Assembly: GCA_963744275.1 (NCBI GenBank)
Contig: CAVUSX010000021.1
Span: forward strand, 1 to 64,000
From: VAZQ01 sp963744275
GTDB taxonomy: Bacteria > Pseudomonadota > Alphaproteobacteria > Rhizobiales > Xanthobacteraceae
Length of the DNA: 64,000 nucleotides
Direction of reading: 5' to 3'
In this document: positions 46,466 through 57,480 of the stretch, one piece after another
Numbering within the stretch: the first letter of the stretch is position 1
Layout of the letters: each line of letters opens with the position of its first letter
Notes under the pieces: generated by a model
What the model was told of the DNA's origin: nothing
What the model saw: only the letters and a program-made list of their open reading frames with translations
The model's database searches: none
Program-made: the position numbers and the translations under genes

Positions 46466-49214
46466 TCAGATGACGCGACGTGTAACGTCGTTCATGAATT
46501 TTTGCAACGCCGAAATGGAAGTGACGTCACGATAGAGTTGATGCTTATTCTCGGATATCCTGTTCTTGACAGCCATTCGCCATGGCACATCGCGCGCCAG
46601 ACGAACGGCGATGGAAACATAATCGTCGATCGTCTCGGCGATGGTTTCGGTAACGCCCATCATTCTTGAGGATCGCCGTGCTGTGCCGGCCCCGCATGAG
46701 GGGCCCCGCCATGGTGACGATGGGCAGATCGTGGATGCAGGCTCTCCAGCGTCGAGTTGCAGCCGGACCAGCCGATGCTATCGAGAACGATGTCGCACTG
46801 ACCGATGGCGGCGACGAACTCGATGCGGGTCGAGGCGCGGCAAAAACACGCAATAGTCGGCGGCCTTAAGACCGAAGGCGGCGAATGCGCGATCGAGGCG
46901 CTGGCAGAAACAGCTCATCGAGGTGCGTCCCCTGTTTGATATCGGATGAAGACGAATTGGCAATCGCCCGCTGCGCGCGCAATGCGGGGAAACACCTGAT
47001 CGAACTGCGGCAAATATTTGTAAGAGCGATTGGCCGCACCAATAGAGCGTCGCCGTTCGGACGCAATCCCGAGATCCGCCCGGTCGATCGCGACCGGCTG
47101 CGGATCGAGCGGCTCATAATAGATCGACAGATTGGGCAGGCGGACCAGCCGCTCGGTGTAATGGTCCTGGCCGTCGGGCGGCTCCATCAGATCGCTGCTG
47201 AGGTAATAATCGAGGGTCGGAAAGCCGCTGGTATCGGGGTGGCCCCAGGAATTGCATTGCACCGGCGGCCAGGCGTTGCGCGGCAAGCTGAGCCGCGACC
47301 GGGTCCATGCCGACTTCCGGATAGATCAGGACATGCGGGGCATCGGCCGAGGATCTCCGTGCGCCAGCCGGTCGATCGACAGCGGGCCCTGGACAAAGCG
47401 ATCGCACAAGGCGGCCGCCGCCTTGGTTTCGGCATCCTGCCGTGACTCCGGTGTGATAGCCGAAGACTTCGAAACCGCCGGCGATCGAGTCTGGCTGAGC
47501 CAGCCTTTGATCGGAATTTTCCAATTGGAATGCTGCCGGAAAAACCCGCTGACGATGCCGACCCGCACCGGCTCGTCCGGCTCTGGCGGCGGGGCCAGCG
47601 CAGCCGGCGGGATACCGCTCGGCCATGATCCGGCAGACAAGAGAGCCGTAAAGGCTCTGAAGATCGCGATCGTTGTGGCCCTGATAGGCGAGAAAGAAAG
47701 GTTGGGTCGAGCCCGCCGCTTTCGCCAGATTCGCGCGGCATTTTTCGTCCGATCGACATCATCGCGCAGCGCTTCGAGAGATAGCGCGATAGGCCGCGCG
47801 CCGCTCCGCGATCTCGGGCTCGTCGTCGTAGAGGACGGGGAGCTGCGCCATGCACGCGCCGAATTTGGCATCCGCATAGTCGGGCTTGAGAGCCAGTGCC
47901 CGCTCGAAGCTCGACAGCGCTTCGGCCTGCAGGCCTTCGTCCTTGAGCAAATGGCCTCGGTTGTTGAAGGCTTCGGCATAGTCCGGCTTGAGGGCGATCG
48001 CCTGGTCGTAGCTCGCCAGCGCCTCGTCGAAGCGCTTGAGCTCCTGCAGCGCGATGCCTCGGTTGTAGAAGGCCTCGGCATAGTCCGGCTTGAGGGCGAT
48101 CGCCTTGTCGTAGCTCGCCAGCGCCTCCTCGAACCGCTTCAGCTCCTGGAGGGCATTGCCGCGGTTGGTGAAGGCTTCGGCATAGTCCGGCTTGAGGGCA
48201 ATCGCGCGGTCGAAGCTCGCCAGCGCCTCCCCGAAGCGATCGAGCATCCGCAGCGCGTTGCCCCGGTTGATGAAGGCTTCGGCGTAGCTCGGCTTGAGGG
48301 CGATCGCCCGGTCGAAGCTCGCCAGCGCCTCGTCGAGCCGCTTGAGCTCGCCGAGCACGATGCCGCGGTTGTTGAAGGCCTCGGCGTAGTTGGGCGAAAG
48401 CGCAATGATCTGGTCATAGCTCGCAAGCGCCTCGTCGAAGCGCCTGAGCGCCTGCAGCACATTGCCTCGGTTGTAGAGGGCATCGGCATAGTCCGGCTTG
48501 AGGGCGATCGCCTGGTCGTAGCTCGCCAGCGCCTCCTCGAGGCGCTTCATGACCTGAAGGGCATTGCCTCGATTGTTGAAGGCGAGCGCGTAATTCGGCT
48601 TCAGCGCGATCGCCTGGTCGTAGCTCGCCACCGCCTCGTCGAGCCGATTGAGCCGCGTGAGCGCGATGCCGCGGTTGTAGAAGGTGTCGGCGTGATCCGG
48701 TCGCAGCGAGACCGCCCGGTCGTAGCTCGCCAGCGCCTCCCCGAAACGCCGGAGCTCCTGGAGCAGGTTGCCGCGGCGCACGAAGGCTTCGGCATAGTTC
48801 GGCGCGAGCGCGATCGCCTGCTCGTAGCTCGCCAGCGCCTCGTCGAAATCTGCGCTGTTGCCGCAGCGTGTCGCCCCGGCCGACGAGCGCTTCGGCACCC
48901 TGAGGGCTCGATCACGTGCGCCTGGCAAACCACGTGCCGCTGACGCATCTCGACCCGTTGCGAGATACGGTCCCTCGCCGCTGCATCCGTGTCGCCCAAT
49001 CAGTTTGCGGGAAGGCCCGTGATCCAGTCGACTGCGCTCGGTTTCGGCCACCTGCGTCATCAGCACTCCAGCAACGCAGGCAACCGATGTTCTCGGAGCC
49101 AAGGCGGAATTGCCGTCCGTGGAGCTTTCGGCCTCGACGGGTTGCCGCTCGGTGCGACGCCATGGCTCGCTGAAGCGCCTCGGAAGGTGTCAGCTTGATC
49201 GCAAAGCTGGCCAT
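46466..49214 (-). pseudogene. Broken duplicate of the TPR-GT41 gene at 38993-41491
   Basis: The TPR section (about 47880-48840) is open and nearly identical in DNA to 40380-41340, but both ends are riddled with one-base insertions and losses: near 48846, 48905, 48927, 48948 and 48996 in the 5' part, and at many points from 47800 down to 46500 in the GT41 part (WKIPIKGWLSQ, CNSWGHPDTSGFPT and LPIVTMAGPLMRGRHS fall in different frames). The 5' end carries the leader IKLTPSEALQRAMASHRA of the 46326 gene, so the original was a longer gene or this is a hybrid. Non-functional as written. Confidence 0.8.
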
Positions 49215-49286
49215 TCAGAGCACCCGGTAGGAGCTTTATCGAAGCGTGACAAACGCGGCAGGTTTGGCGTACCCAGGCCGGTGAAG

Positions 49287-49364
49287 TGGCGCGCCCGAAG
49301 AGAATTCGAACTCCTGACCCCCAAATTTGTAGTCTGGTGCTCTATCCAGCTGAGCTACGGGCGC
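49287..49364 (-). tRNA. tRNA with Arg-type body, anticodon reads ACA; possibly a pseudo-tRNA
   Basis: The cloverleaf is complete: acceptor GCGCCCG/CGGGCGC, D arm GCTCAGCTGGATAGAGC, anticodon stem CCAGA/TTTGG around loop CTACAAA, T arm, and encoded CCA. The body matches alphaproteobacterial tRNA-Arg(ACG), but the loop has ACA where ACG is expected, and the T loop has eight bases because of one extra base in GAATTC. Either it is a decaying duplicate of tRNA-Arg or the sequence has errors here; it lies right beside the badly broken gene copy. Confidence 0.65.
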
Positions 49365-49597
49365 TTGGGTTCACCTTATCGATGAGGGAATTCGGGAAGT
49401 CAATTCAGGGGGCCAAACCCTGCCCAAGCCCGGCTGGCCGGTTCACCGACCGCCCCGATGCCGGCCGACCGGGTGCCGGGGGCAACCGGAGGCCGGCGCG
49501 CCGCCGGCCCGCCAATTGCGGTCTCTCGGGGCGGCAGCGAGCGCCGGGGAGAACCGAGCCGCGTCGACGCGGCTTGCCCGGCGCCGCGCACCCCGGC

Positions 49598-51560
49598 TCA
49601 CCCGCGCGCGAGCTCGTCCTTGACCCGCCCGATCACGCTCTCCCAATCGTCGATTTTCGGCTGCCGGAACAGCCGTGCGGTCGGGTACCAGGGATTGTCG
49701 CCGCGCTCGCGCAGCCACCGCCAATCCGCGACATGCTGCAGCAGCACCCAGACCGGCTTGCCCAAGGCGCCGGCCAGATGCGCGACCGAGGTATCCGACG
49801 TAATGACCAGGTCGACCGCCGACAGGATGGCCGCCGTATCGTCGAAATCCTCGATCGCCTCATCCACGCAGATGACTTGCGGATTGTCCCGCAGGATGTC
49901 GCGATCGCCCTCGCGCAGGTCTTTTTGCAGGCCTACGAACTCGATCCCGGCGACCGCGAGCAGCGGCGAGAAGCGCGCCAGCCCGATCGAGCGGCTTTGA
50001 TCCCCCTTGAAACCGGGGTTGCCGGCCCAGGCGATGCCGACCCGGCGCCTGGGCGTGCCGCGGCAGCCGTTGCTTCCATTTGACGACACGGTCTCGCGAG
50101 GCCGACAGATACGCAACGGCCGCCGGAATCGTCTCGAGCCTGGTCCCGAACGCCAGCGGCAGGCTGAGCAGCGGGCAGTGACAATCGAACTCAGGCAGCT
50201 GCTCGCCACGGCCGACGACCAATGAAACGCCCGCGAGGCTGGAGCACAGAGCCGTGAGCGGCGGCGGTACCTCGAGGACGACCCTGGCACCCATCGCGGC
50301 CACGAGCGGCGCATAGCGCACGAATTGGATGGCATCACCGAAACCCTGCTCGGCGTGGAGCAGGATCGTCCTTCCCGCGAGCGGCGCATCGCCGCGCCAC
50401 GCAGGCTGCGCGAAATCCCGTCGCCAAGGCGCAAAATCCGGCACTCTCCAACGCCACTCGAATTCCTCCCAGCCGCGCTCGAAATCGCCCAGCAGGAGCG
50501 CAAGGCAGGCCCGGTTCGAATGGATCTCGGCATGGCCCGGATCGATCGACAGCGCGCGCTCGAAGCTCGCCAGCGCCTCGAGCGGACGATCGAGATCGCG
50601 CAGCACGAGGCCCCGATTGTTGAGCGCATCGACATGATTGGGGTCGATCGACAGCGCCTGGTCGAAGCTCGCAAGCGCCTCGGCCGGGCGCTGCAGGCTC
50701 TCGAGCACGACCCCGCGATTGTAGAGCGTCTCCGCATGGTCGCCCCGGATGGCGAGCGCTCGCTCGTAGCTGGCCAGCGCCTCGGCCGGCCGCTTGAGCT
50801 CCTGCAGCGTATTGCCGCGATTGTTGAGCGCGCCGGCATGGTCCGGCCGCACGGCCAACGCCCGCTCGAAACTCGCGAGCGCGTCGGCGGGGCGGTGCAG
50901 GCGAAGCAGCGCCAGGCCTCGATTGTTGAGGGCCGCGACATGGTCCGGCTTGATCGTCAAGGCCTCGTCGTAGCTCGCGAGCGCTTCCGCCGGGCGCTGC
51001 AACGCTTGCAGGGCGTTGCCGCGATTGTAGTGGATTTCGGCGGTGTGGGGCCGGATCGCCAAAGCCCGGTCGTAGCTGGCGAGCGCTTCGGCCGGACGCT
51101 GCAAATCCTGCAGCGCGTTCCCTCGATTGTAATGGGCCTCGGCATAGTCCGGCCTGATCGACAGCGCCCGCTCGAAGCTCGCGAGCGCCTCGACTGGGCG
51201 CTGCAGGCCGCGCAGCACGATGCCTCGATTGTAGAGCGCCTCGGCATAATCCGGCTGGAGGGCCAACGCCTTGTCGTAGCTCGCGAGCGCCTCCTCGCGG
51301 CGCGCCAGCGCGTCGAGCACCAGACCGTAGTTCAGGAGCGCCGGCGCAGCATTTGGATTTGCTTTCAGCGCCGCGCCGATCAACGCCAAGGCGTCGTTAA
51401 ATTGCCCCTGTTGGTAGCGCAGAATGCCGAGCATCTGCAGCGCGTCGAAATGACCGGGCTGTGCCTCGAGCAGCCGCAAGTACAGCTGCTCGGCCTGCGC
51501 AAGATCCCCTTTGCGATGCAAAATGGCGGCCTGACCGAGCACTTGGGATAAATCGTTCAT
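49598..51560 (-). CDS. TPR protein with GT9 (heptosyltransferase-like) domain (frameshifted)
   Basis: About 653 residues after repair. Residues 1-340 are tetratricopeptide repeats; the first 250 are nearly the same as in 55182-52578. A linker (ERGWEEFEWRWRVPDF) leads to a GT9-like domain: LLHAEQGFGDAIQFVRYAPLVA, then VGIAWAGNPGFKGD, LVITSDTSVAHLAGALGKPVWVLL and WLRERGDNPWYPTARLFRQ. The shift is near 50055 (in the run joining RHAQAP to RVGIAWAG). GT9 enzymes usually move heptose from ADP-heptose to lipopolysaccharide; TPR-fused forms are of unknown substrate. It follows the YkgJ gene upstream by 65 bases. Confidence 0.8.
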
Positions 51561-51625
51561 CGGTGCCTACCGGCCATCCCGCTTGACCGGCCGCCGGCCC
51601 CGGCATATGCGGCGCCGACCTGCAC

Positions 51626-52210
51626 TCAGTCGCCCATCCGGTTCCTGGAATCCGCCTGCACCGGCACGGCAGTCGGGGTCGTCGGCGAGGGTGGCCTGAC
51701 CTCGACCCCGATCGTGCGGCCGGTCGGGCCGCGTTCCCGGATCAGCACGAATTCATCCTCGACATTGCGGAACTCGACGGTGCGGTCGGGCAGCACGGCG
51801 ATCCAGCGCGTGCCGATACGCACCATCACCAAGCGGCCGCGCTCGGCGCCCTCCAGCACCCAATTCTTGATCGCCGCATGAAACGGCGGCTTGGTCCAGG
51901 CGTCCGGAAAGGCCGGATCGACCGCGACATTGAGGACTTCCTCTTTCTCACGGTCGCGGTAGAGGATGAATTTCGCCTTCTCGGGTTTCCATTCGGGACC
52001 GAGACCAGGGTCGAGCAACCACTGGCAATGGAATTCTCGGCAAACCGGCGGCCGGTCATCGTAGATGCCGCAGCCCTTGCCGATCGCCGCATGGCGGCAC
52101 CAGCGATCGGACGGCTTCTCCAATTCCTTGATGAGCGGCAACTTGCAGCACATCATGCAGGTTCCGCACGCCTTGCCCGACGCGACCTTTGAGGCTGCTG
52201 AAAGCGTCAT
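51626..52210 (-). CDS. YkgJ-family cysteine-cluster (zinc/iron-chelating) protein
   Basis: 194 residues. The cluster CGTCMMCC lies at residues 15-22; further Cys/His ligands follow in WCRHAAIGKGCGIYDDRPPVCREFHCQWLLDP. The C-terminal half is a conserved region including PAFPDAWTKPPFH. Such proteins bind Fe-S or zinc; the relative FliB methylates flagellin lysines, but most members are uncharacterised. The ATG at 52210 is used; a TTG at 52222 is also open. It lies between the TPR-OGT (52578) and TPR-GT9 genes on the same strand. Confidence 0.85.
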   Translation of the reverse strand: MTLSAASKVASGKACGTCMMCCKLPLIKELEKPSDRWCRHAAIGKGCGIYDDRPPVCREFHCQWLLDPGLGPEWKPEKAKFILYRDREKEEVLNVAVDPAFPDAWTKPPFHAAIKNWVLEGAERGRLVMVRIGTRWIAVLPDRTVEFRNVEDEFVLIRERGPTGRTIGVEVRPPSPTTPTAVPVQADSRNRMGD

Positions 52211-52330
52211 TGCGGGCGACAAATAACCATCCGGGCTGCGTATCTGACGTTGCGAACGATAGCATATTCGCGCGCGCCATTGTCAATTTCGGGCGCCGTC
52301 GCCATGGATCTTGGCGCGCCGCAGCGTTTT

Positions 52331-52490
52331 CCCTCCCCCTGAAAGGGGGAGCTTGACGCCCGGCGCGTTTCTGCCTTCTCCCCCGCGGGGGGCGCCGGGC
52401 GCGGGTGGGGTCCCAACAAACTGAGTTCCGGACCGGACCCCCACCCGGCCCGCTTCGCGGGTCGACCCTCCCCCTTGCGGGGGAGGAAGG
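52331..52490. repeat. Intergenic C/G-rich inverted repeats
   Basis: CCCTCCCCCTGAAAGGGGGAG and its later counterpart CTCCCCCTTGCGGGGGAGG flank GGTGGGGTCCC/GACCCCCACCC. The same element is at 58714-58848 and a fragment at 31137-31172. It fills most of the 367-base gap (52211-52577); no gene is seen there. Confidence 0.7.
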
Positions 52491-52577
52491 TAGAGAGCGC
52501 ACTGGTTTCATCATATGCGATCGCCCCACCTGTGAGCGGACTGCGTTTCTCGGGGTGCATCACGCTGGTCTGTGCAA

Positions 52578-55182
52578 TCACCGCACGGGCTCCACGCTGA
52601 AGCTTCGCGGGCTCTCCCCGCGTCGCTGCAGCTCCCACATCTTCGTATAGGCATTTTCGATGTGGCGGCGGAATCGATCGCCATCGAAAAGCGGGCAGGT
52701 TGCCCGGTTTTGCGCGAGGCGCTGCCGGAAGCCTCCGAGCAGCGCGGCATCGGTCGCGAGCCGCAGCGCCAGCGCCTCGTATTCGGCGAGGTCGTTGGTG
52801 GCGAGCTCGGGAAGGCCCGCGGCATAGAGCAGGCTGGTGGCCACCCGGCCCGCAAAGGACGCGCCGCGACAGGTCAGCAGAGGCAGCCCCGCCCACAGCG
52901 CATCGCTGGCGGTGGCGTGGGCGTTGTACGGCAGCGTATCCACGAAGAGGTCCGCCAGGCGATGGCGGGCCAGGTGCTCGTCGTCACGCTCGACCCGGGG
53001 CGCGAATATCAGACGCGCCGGATCAATCCCGCGCGCGGCGGCGGCCCTGCGCAAGTTCTCCTTGGCCTCCGGGTTGTCTTGCGACAGCCACAGCACGCTG
53101 CCCGCGACCGCCCGCAAGAGCCGCATCCACACCTCGAACACGGGCTGGGTGATCTTGAAGTTGTTGTTGAAGCAGCAAAAGACGAATCCCGCCTCCGGCA
53201 ACCCGGCTTCGCTGCGGGTCGGCGTCGCCGCCGCGATCTTTCGCGTGGAATCGTTGGCCTGAAAGCAATCCGGAAGGTGGACGATCCTCTCCGTGTAGAA
53301 CGGCTGCTGATCGAACGGCAAAACCGTCTGGTCGGCGATCACATAGTCGATGAAACCGGCACCCGTGGTTCCGGCATAGCCCAGATAGGTGACCTGGACC
53401 GGCGCCGGCCGGTGGGCGAGGATGCCGAGACGAGAATCCTGGGTCCGGCCGCTCAAGTCGATGGCGATATCGACCTGCAGATGGTTGAGAAGCTCGGCGA
53501 CGTCACGGTCGCTTCGCGATCGGACATCGTGAAATTGATCGAACGCCCCCGCCAGCCGTTCGCGCAGCTCACTTTGGTCGTCCGCTCCGTAGGAGATTCC
53601 GACCACCTCGAAGCGCGCGCGATCGTGCAGCTCGATCAGCTCCGCGATCAGGGCAGCCACCGGATGCCGGCGGAAATCCGTGGAAAGATAAGCGATCCGC
53701 AGCTTGTCGTCGCGCCGGGTCGCCGCCTTCCACGGTGGCTGCGCGGCCACCGGCATCTCGCTCTCGATGGACCATCTGGCGCATTCCAATTGCACGGACG
53801 GATCGCTGCCGTAGCCTAGCAAAGTGAAGGGCGGGATGACGGAGTGGCGCTGCGCGACGCGACTTTCCAGCTCGCCGGCGATGACCGCGGTTTTGGCCCA
53901 ATCGCAGATGGCGAGTGCCGCATAAGCCATTCCGGCGAACGCATAGCGGTGGTCGGGCTGGATTGCGAGCGCCGCCTCGAAGCTCGCCAGCGCCTCGGCG
54001 GGACGCTTCAGATCCCGCAGCGCGATCCCCCGATGGCAGAGGGTGTCGGCGTGATCCGGCGCGATCGCCAGGGCCTGGTCGATGGTGGCGAGTGCCTCGG
54101 CCGGGCGTTTCAGGTCGCGCAGCGCGCTGGCGCGATTGTTGAGGACCGCGACGTAGCCCGGCTCCAGCGACAAGGCCCGATCATAGCTCGCCAGCGCCTC
54201 GAGCGGACGATTGAGAAGGCGCAGCACGACGCCGCGATTGTTGAGCGCGTCGACGTGGTCCGGCTGGATGGACAGCACCTGATCGAAGCTCATGAGCGCC
54301 TCGGCCGGGCGCTGCAGCTCCCGCAGCACGATCCCGCGGTTGTAGAGGGTCTGGGCGTGGGCCGGGCCGGATGGCCAGCGCCCGGTCGTAGCTCGCGAGC
54401 GCTTCGAGGGGGCGCCCGAGCGCCTGCAGCGTGTTGCCGCGATTGCTCAGCGCCATGACGTCGTCCGGCCGCACCACCAGCGCCCGCGCGAAGCTCGCGA
54501 GCGCGTCGGCCGGGCGATGCAGGGAAAGCAGCGCGAGGCCCCGATTGTTGAGGGCCGCGACATGGTCCGGCTTGATGGTCAAGGCCCGGTCGTAGCTGGC
54601 GAGCGCATCAGCCGGACGCTGCAACGCTTGCAGCGCGTTGCCGCGATGGTAGAGAATTTCAGCAGTGTCGGGCCGGAGCGCCAAAGCCCGGTCGTAGCTG
54701 GCGAGCGCTTCGGCCGGGCGTGCCAAGTCTTGCAGAGCGTTCCCTCGATTGTAGTGGGCCTCGGCATAATCCGGCCTGATCGACAGCGCCCGCTCGAAGC
54801 TCGCGAGCGCCTCGGCTGGGCGCTGCAAGCCGCGCAGCACGATGCCGCGATTGTAGAGCGCTTCGGCGTAGCTCGGCTGCAGGGCCAGCGCCTTGTCGTA
54901 GCACGCGAGTGCCTCCTCGCGGCGCGTGAGCGCATCGAGCACGAGCCCGTAGTTCAGCAGCACCGGCGGAGCCTTTGGATTCGCCTTCAGCGCCGCGCCG
55001 ATCAGCGCAAGGGCCTCGGGAAAACGCCCCTGTTGGTAGCGCAGAATGCCGAGCATTTGCAGCCCGTCGAAATCACCGGGCTTGGCCGCGAGCAACTGCA
55101 GATACAGCCGCTCGGCTTCCACAAAATTTCCCCTGCGATGGAAATCGACAGCTTTAGCGAGCGCTTGCGACAGATCGTCCAT
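52578..55182 (-). CDS. TPR protein with GT41 (OGT/SPINDLY-like) glycosyltransferase domain (frameshifted)
   Basis: About 868 residues after repair. Residues 1-450 are about twelve tetratricopeptide repeats. The catalytic part is complete: LRIAYLSTDFRRHPVAALIAE, HLQVDIAIDLSGRTQDSR, RPAPVQVTYLGYAGTTGAGFIDY, GFVFCCFNNNFKITQP and DTLPYNAHATASDALWAGLPLLT, with a conserved end GESPRSFSVEP. These are the UDP-sugar-binding and acceptor-site motifs of OGT-like enzymes. One shift near 54365, within a TPR (GGCCGGGCCGG), splits it. It is the best-preserved copy of the type broken at 43484-46326. It probably glycosylates cytoplasmic or flagellar proteins. Confidence 0.82.
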
Positions 55183-55290
55183 GCCTGGGAATGCTTGCGT
55201 AGAGCTTGAGCGAATCTCGCCAACGCGTCTCGCCGCGCTGCTGGTTGCTCGCTCGACGGCCGCGCACCATATCGCAGGCTGCCATTCCGC

Positions 55291-57428
55291 TCAAGGCCGC
55301 GGCATCGGAATAGAATCATCGATCTGCGAGCAGCGCAACACGGCGAGGTAGCCGGCCACGTCGATTCCATCTTGCTGGCGGATGACATGTGGCTCAATCG
55401 TCTCCACGGCGAACCCATGGTCTACCGCAAGTCTTCGAAGATAAGGCTCTGAATGCGCATAGCGGCGGGTGGGTCTCAGCACGAAGTCCCGATCTTCGCT
55501 GGCCTCGACCGAGAAGCCGAAAAAGCCGCCGTCCCTGAGCGCGCCCCGAACACCCTGAAACACCGCCGACAGGTCTCCGATGTAGATGAATACATCAGCC
55601 GTCAGCGCCAGGTCGAAATTCCCGGCCTGCGTCCGCAGGAACTCGGTCAAATCGCTGCAGACCAGATGGTCGTAGATTTGACGCTGCCGCGCGACCTCGA
55701 GCATGCTGGTGGAAAGATCGACCCCGGTCAGCGTCCGGGCCAGCGGGCGAAATCGCGACCCGACCAGACCCGTGCCGCAACCCAGGTCCACAATGTCGAG
55801 ACCGTCGCGCGGCACGAAGCGCACGATGGCGTCCAGCAACGACTCCGGCGTCCGATATTTCAATTTGCCGACCAGATGGTCGTCGAAACGACCGGCATAC
55901 TGATCGAACAGCCTGGTGACCAACTCCTTCGGAGCGGTAACCGGGGCGCCCTCGGCGCCCATTGCTCCGAGCGCAAATTGAATCATTTCGGCGCTGCAGC
56001 CGGCCGCCAGAGCTTGACGATATACGGCGACGGCTTCCTGCGGTCGCCCCAACCCTTCCAGCGCCTCGCCGCGGCCGAGCCACGCCTCCGTCAAGTCGGG
56101 CTCGATTGCGAGCGCTTTGTCATAGGCGGTCAGGGCATCGGCGCGACGACGCAGGCCGTGGTTCAACACGATGGCGCGACCAAGCCATGCTTGCGCCAAA
56201 TCCGGCTCGCGCTCCAGCGCTTTGTCATAGGCAGCGAGGGCTTCATCATTTCGCCCCGCGCGATAAAGACAATTCGCCCGGCCGCACCATGCGGCGGTGG
56301 ATTGAGGCTGCAGCGAGATGGCCTTGTCGAAGTCGTCCATCGCTTCCCGGTCCCGCGCCAAAGCGGTGAGAGCAATGCCGCGGTTGTTCAGGGCCGCGGT
56401 GTCTTCGGGGTTGATGGCCAGGGCCGCATTGAAGCTTGCGAGCGCCTCGGCCGGGCGCTGCAGGTTTTGCAGCACACTGCCGCGATTGTTGAGGGCTTCG
56501 ACGTCATTCGGGTCGATCGCGAGGGCCTGGTCGAAGCTGGCGAGCGCTTCGGCCGGGCGCTGCAGCTCTTGCAACACGTTCCCGCGATTGTTGAGGGCTC
56601 GGACGTAGTCCGGCTGATCGCCAAAGCCTGCTCGTAGCTGGCGAGCGCCTCGGCCGGACGCTCGAGATCCTGCAGCGCGTTGCCGCGATTGTACCAGGCG
56701 CCCGCATCCTTCGGGTTGATCGCCAGCGCCCGCTCGTAGCTGGCCAGCGCCTCGGCCGGGCGCGCGAGGCTTCGCAGCGCGCTGCCGCGGTTGTTGAGGG
56801 CTTCGACGTGGTCCGGCTTGAGCGCCAGCGCCTGATCGTAGCTGGCAAGCGCCGCCACAATGAGATTGAGGTCGCGAAGCGCGTTGCCGCGATTGTTGAG
56901 GACGTCGGGGTCGCCCGGCCTGATCGCGAGCGCCCGGTCGTAGCTGGCGACCGCCTCGGCCGGACGGCCCAGGTTGCGCAGCGCGTTACCGCGATTGTGG
57001 TGCGCCTCGGCGTCCTGCGGCTTGAGCTTCAGGAATTGGTCGAAGCTCGCCAGCGCCGCGGCGTGACGTTTCAGGTCCTGCAGGGCGATTCCCCGGTTGA
57101 AGAGGGCTTCGGCGTAGTTCGGCTCGAGCGCCAGCGCCCGGTCGTAATACGCCAGCGCCTCCTCGCGGCGCCGCAGCGTGTCGAGCACCACCGCATAGTT
57201 CAGGAGAGCGGGAGGAAAATCCGGTTTTGCCTCGAGCGCCGCGCCGAGCAACGAAAGGGCATCGAGAAACCGGCTTTGCCCGTAGCGCAGGAACCCGAGC
57301 ATCTGCAGCGCATCGAAATGATCAGGCCGTGCCTCGAGGAGCTGAAGATACAGGCTCTCGGCGGCGGCAAGATCCCCCTTGCGATGCCGATCGGCGGCCT
57401 GATCGAGCAGCTGAGACAGGTCTGGCAT
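55291..57428 (-). CDS. TPR protein with SAM methyltransferase domain (frameshifted)
   Basis: About 712 residues after repair. The N-terminal TPR region (residues 1-500) again begins with the shared arm (DLSQLLDQAADRHRKGDL, FDALQMLGFLRY). The C-terminal methyltransferase has DIVDLGCGTGLVGSRFRPL (motif I), TGVDLSTSMLEVARQRQIYDHLV, ALTADVFIYIGDLSAVF and a conserved GIDVAGYLAVL end. A single shift near 56615, in a TPR, splits the frame. The start ATG at 57428 has AGG 7 bases upstream. It is 52 bases after the PhyH-SEC-C gene, the same pair as at 35735-38560, though in opposite order along the strand. Confidence 0.82.
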
Positions 57429-57480
57429 TGATGCCTGCCGGATTTTTTCGCGCAACAAATCGAACGCGCATCTATGCGCT

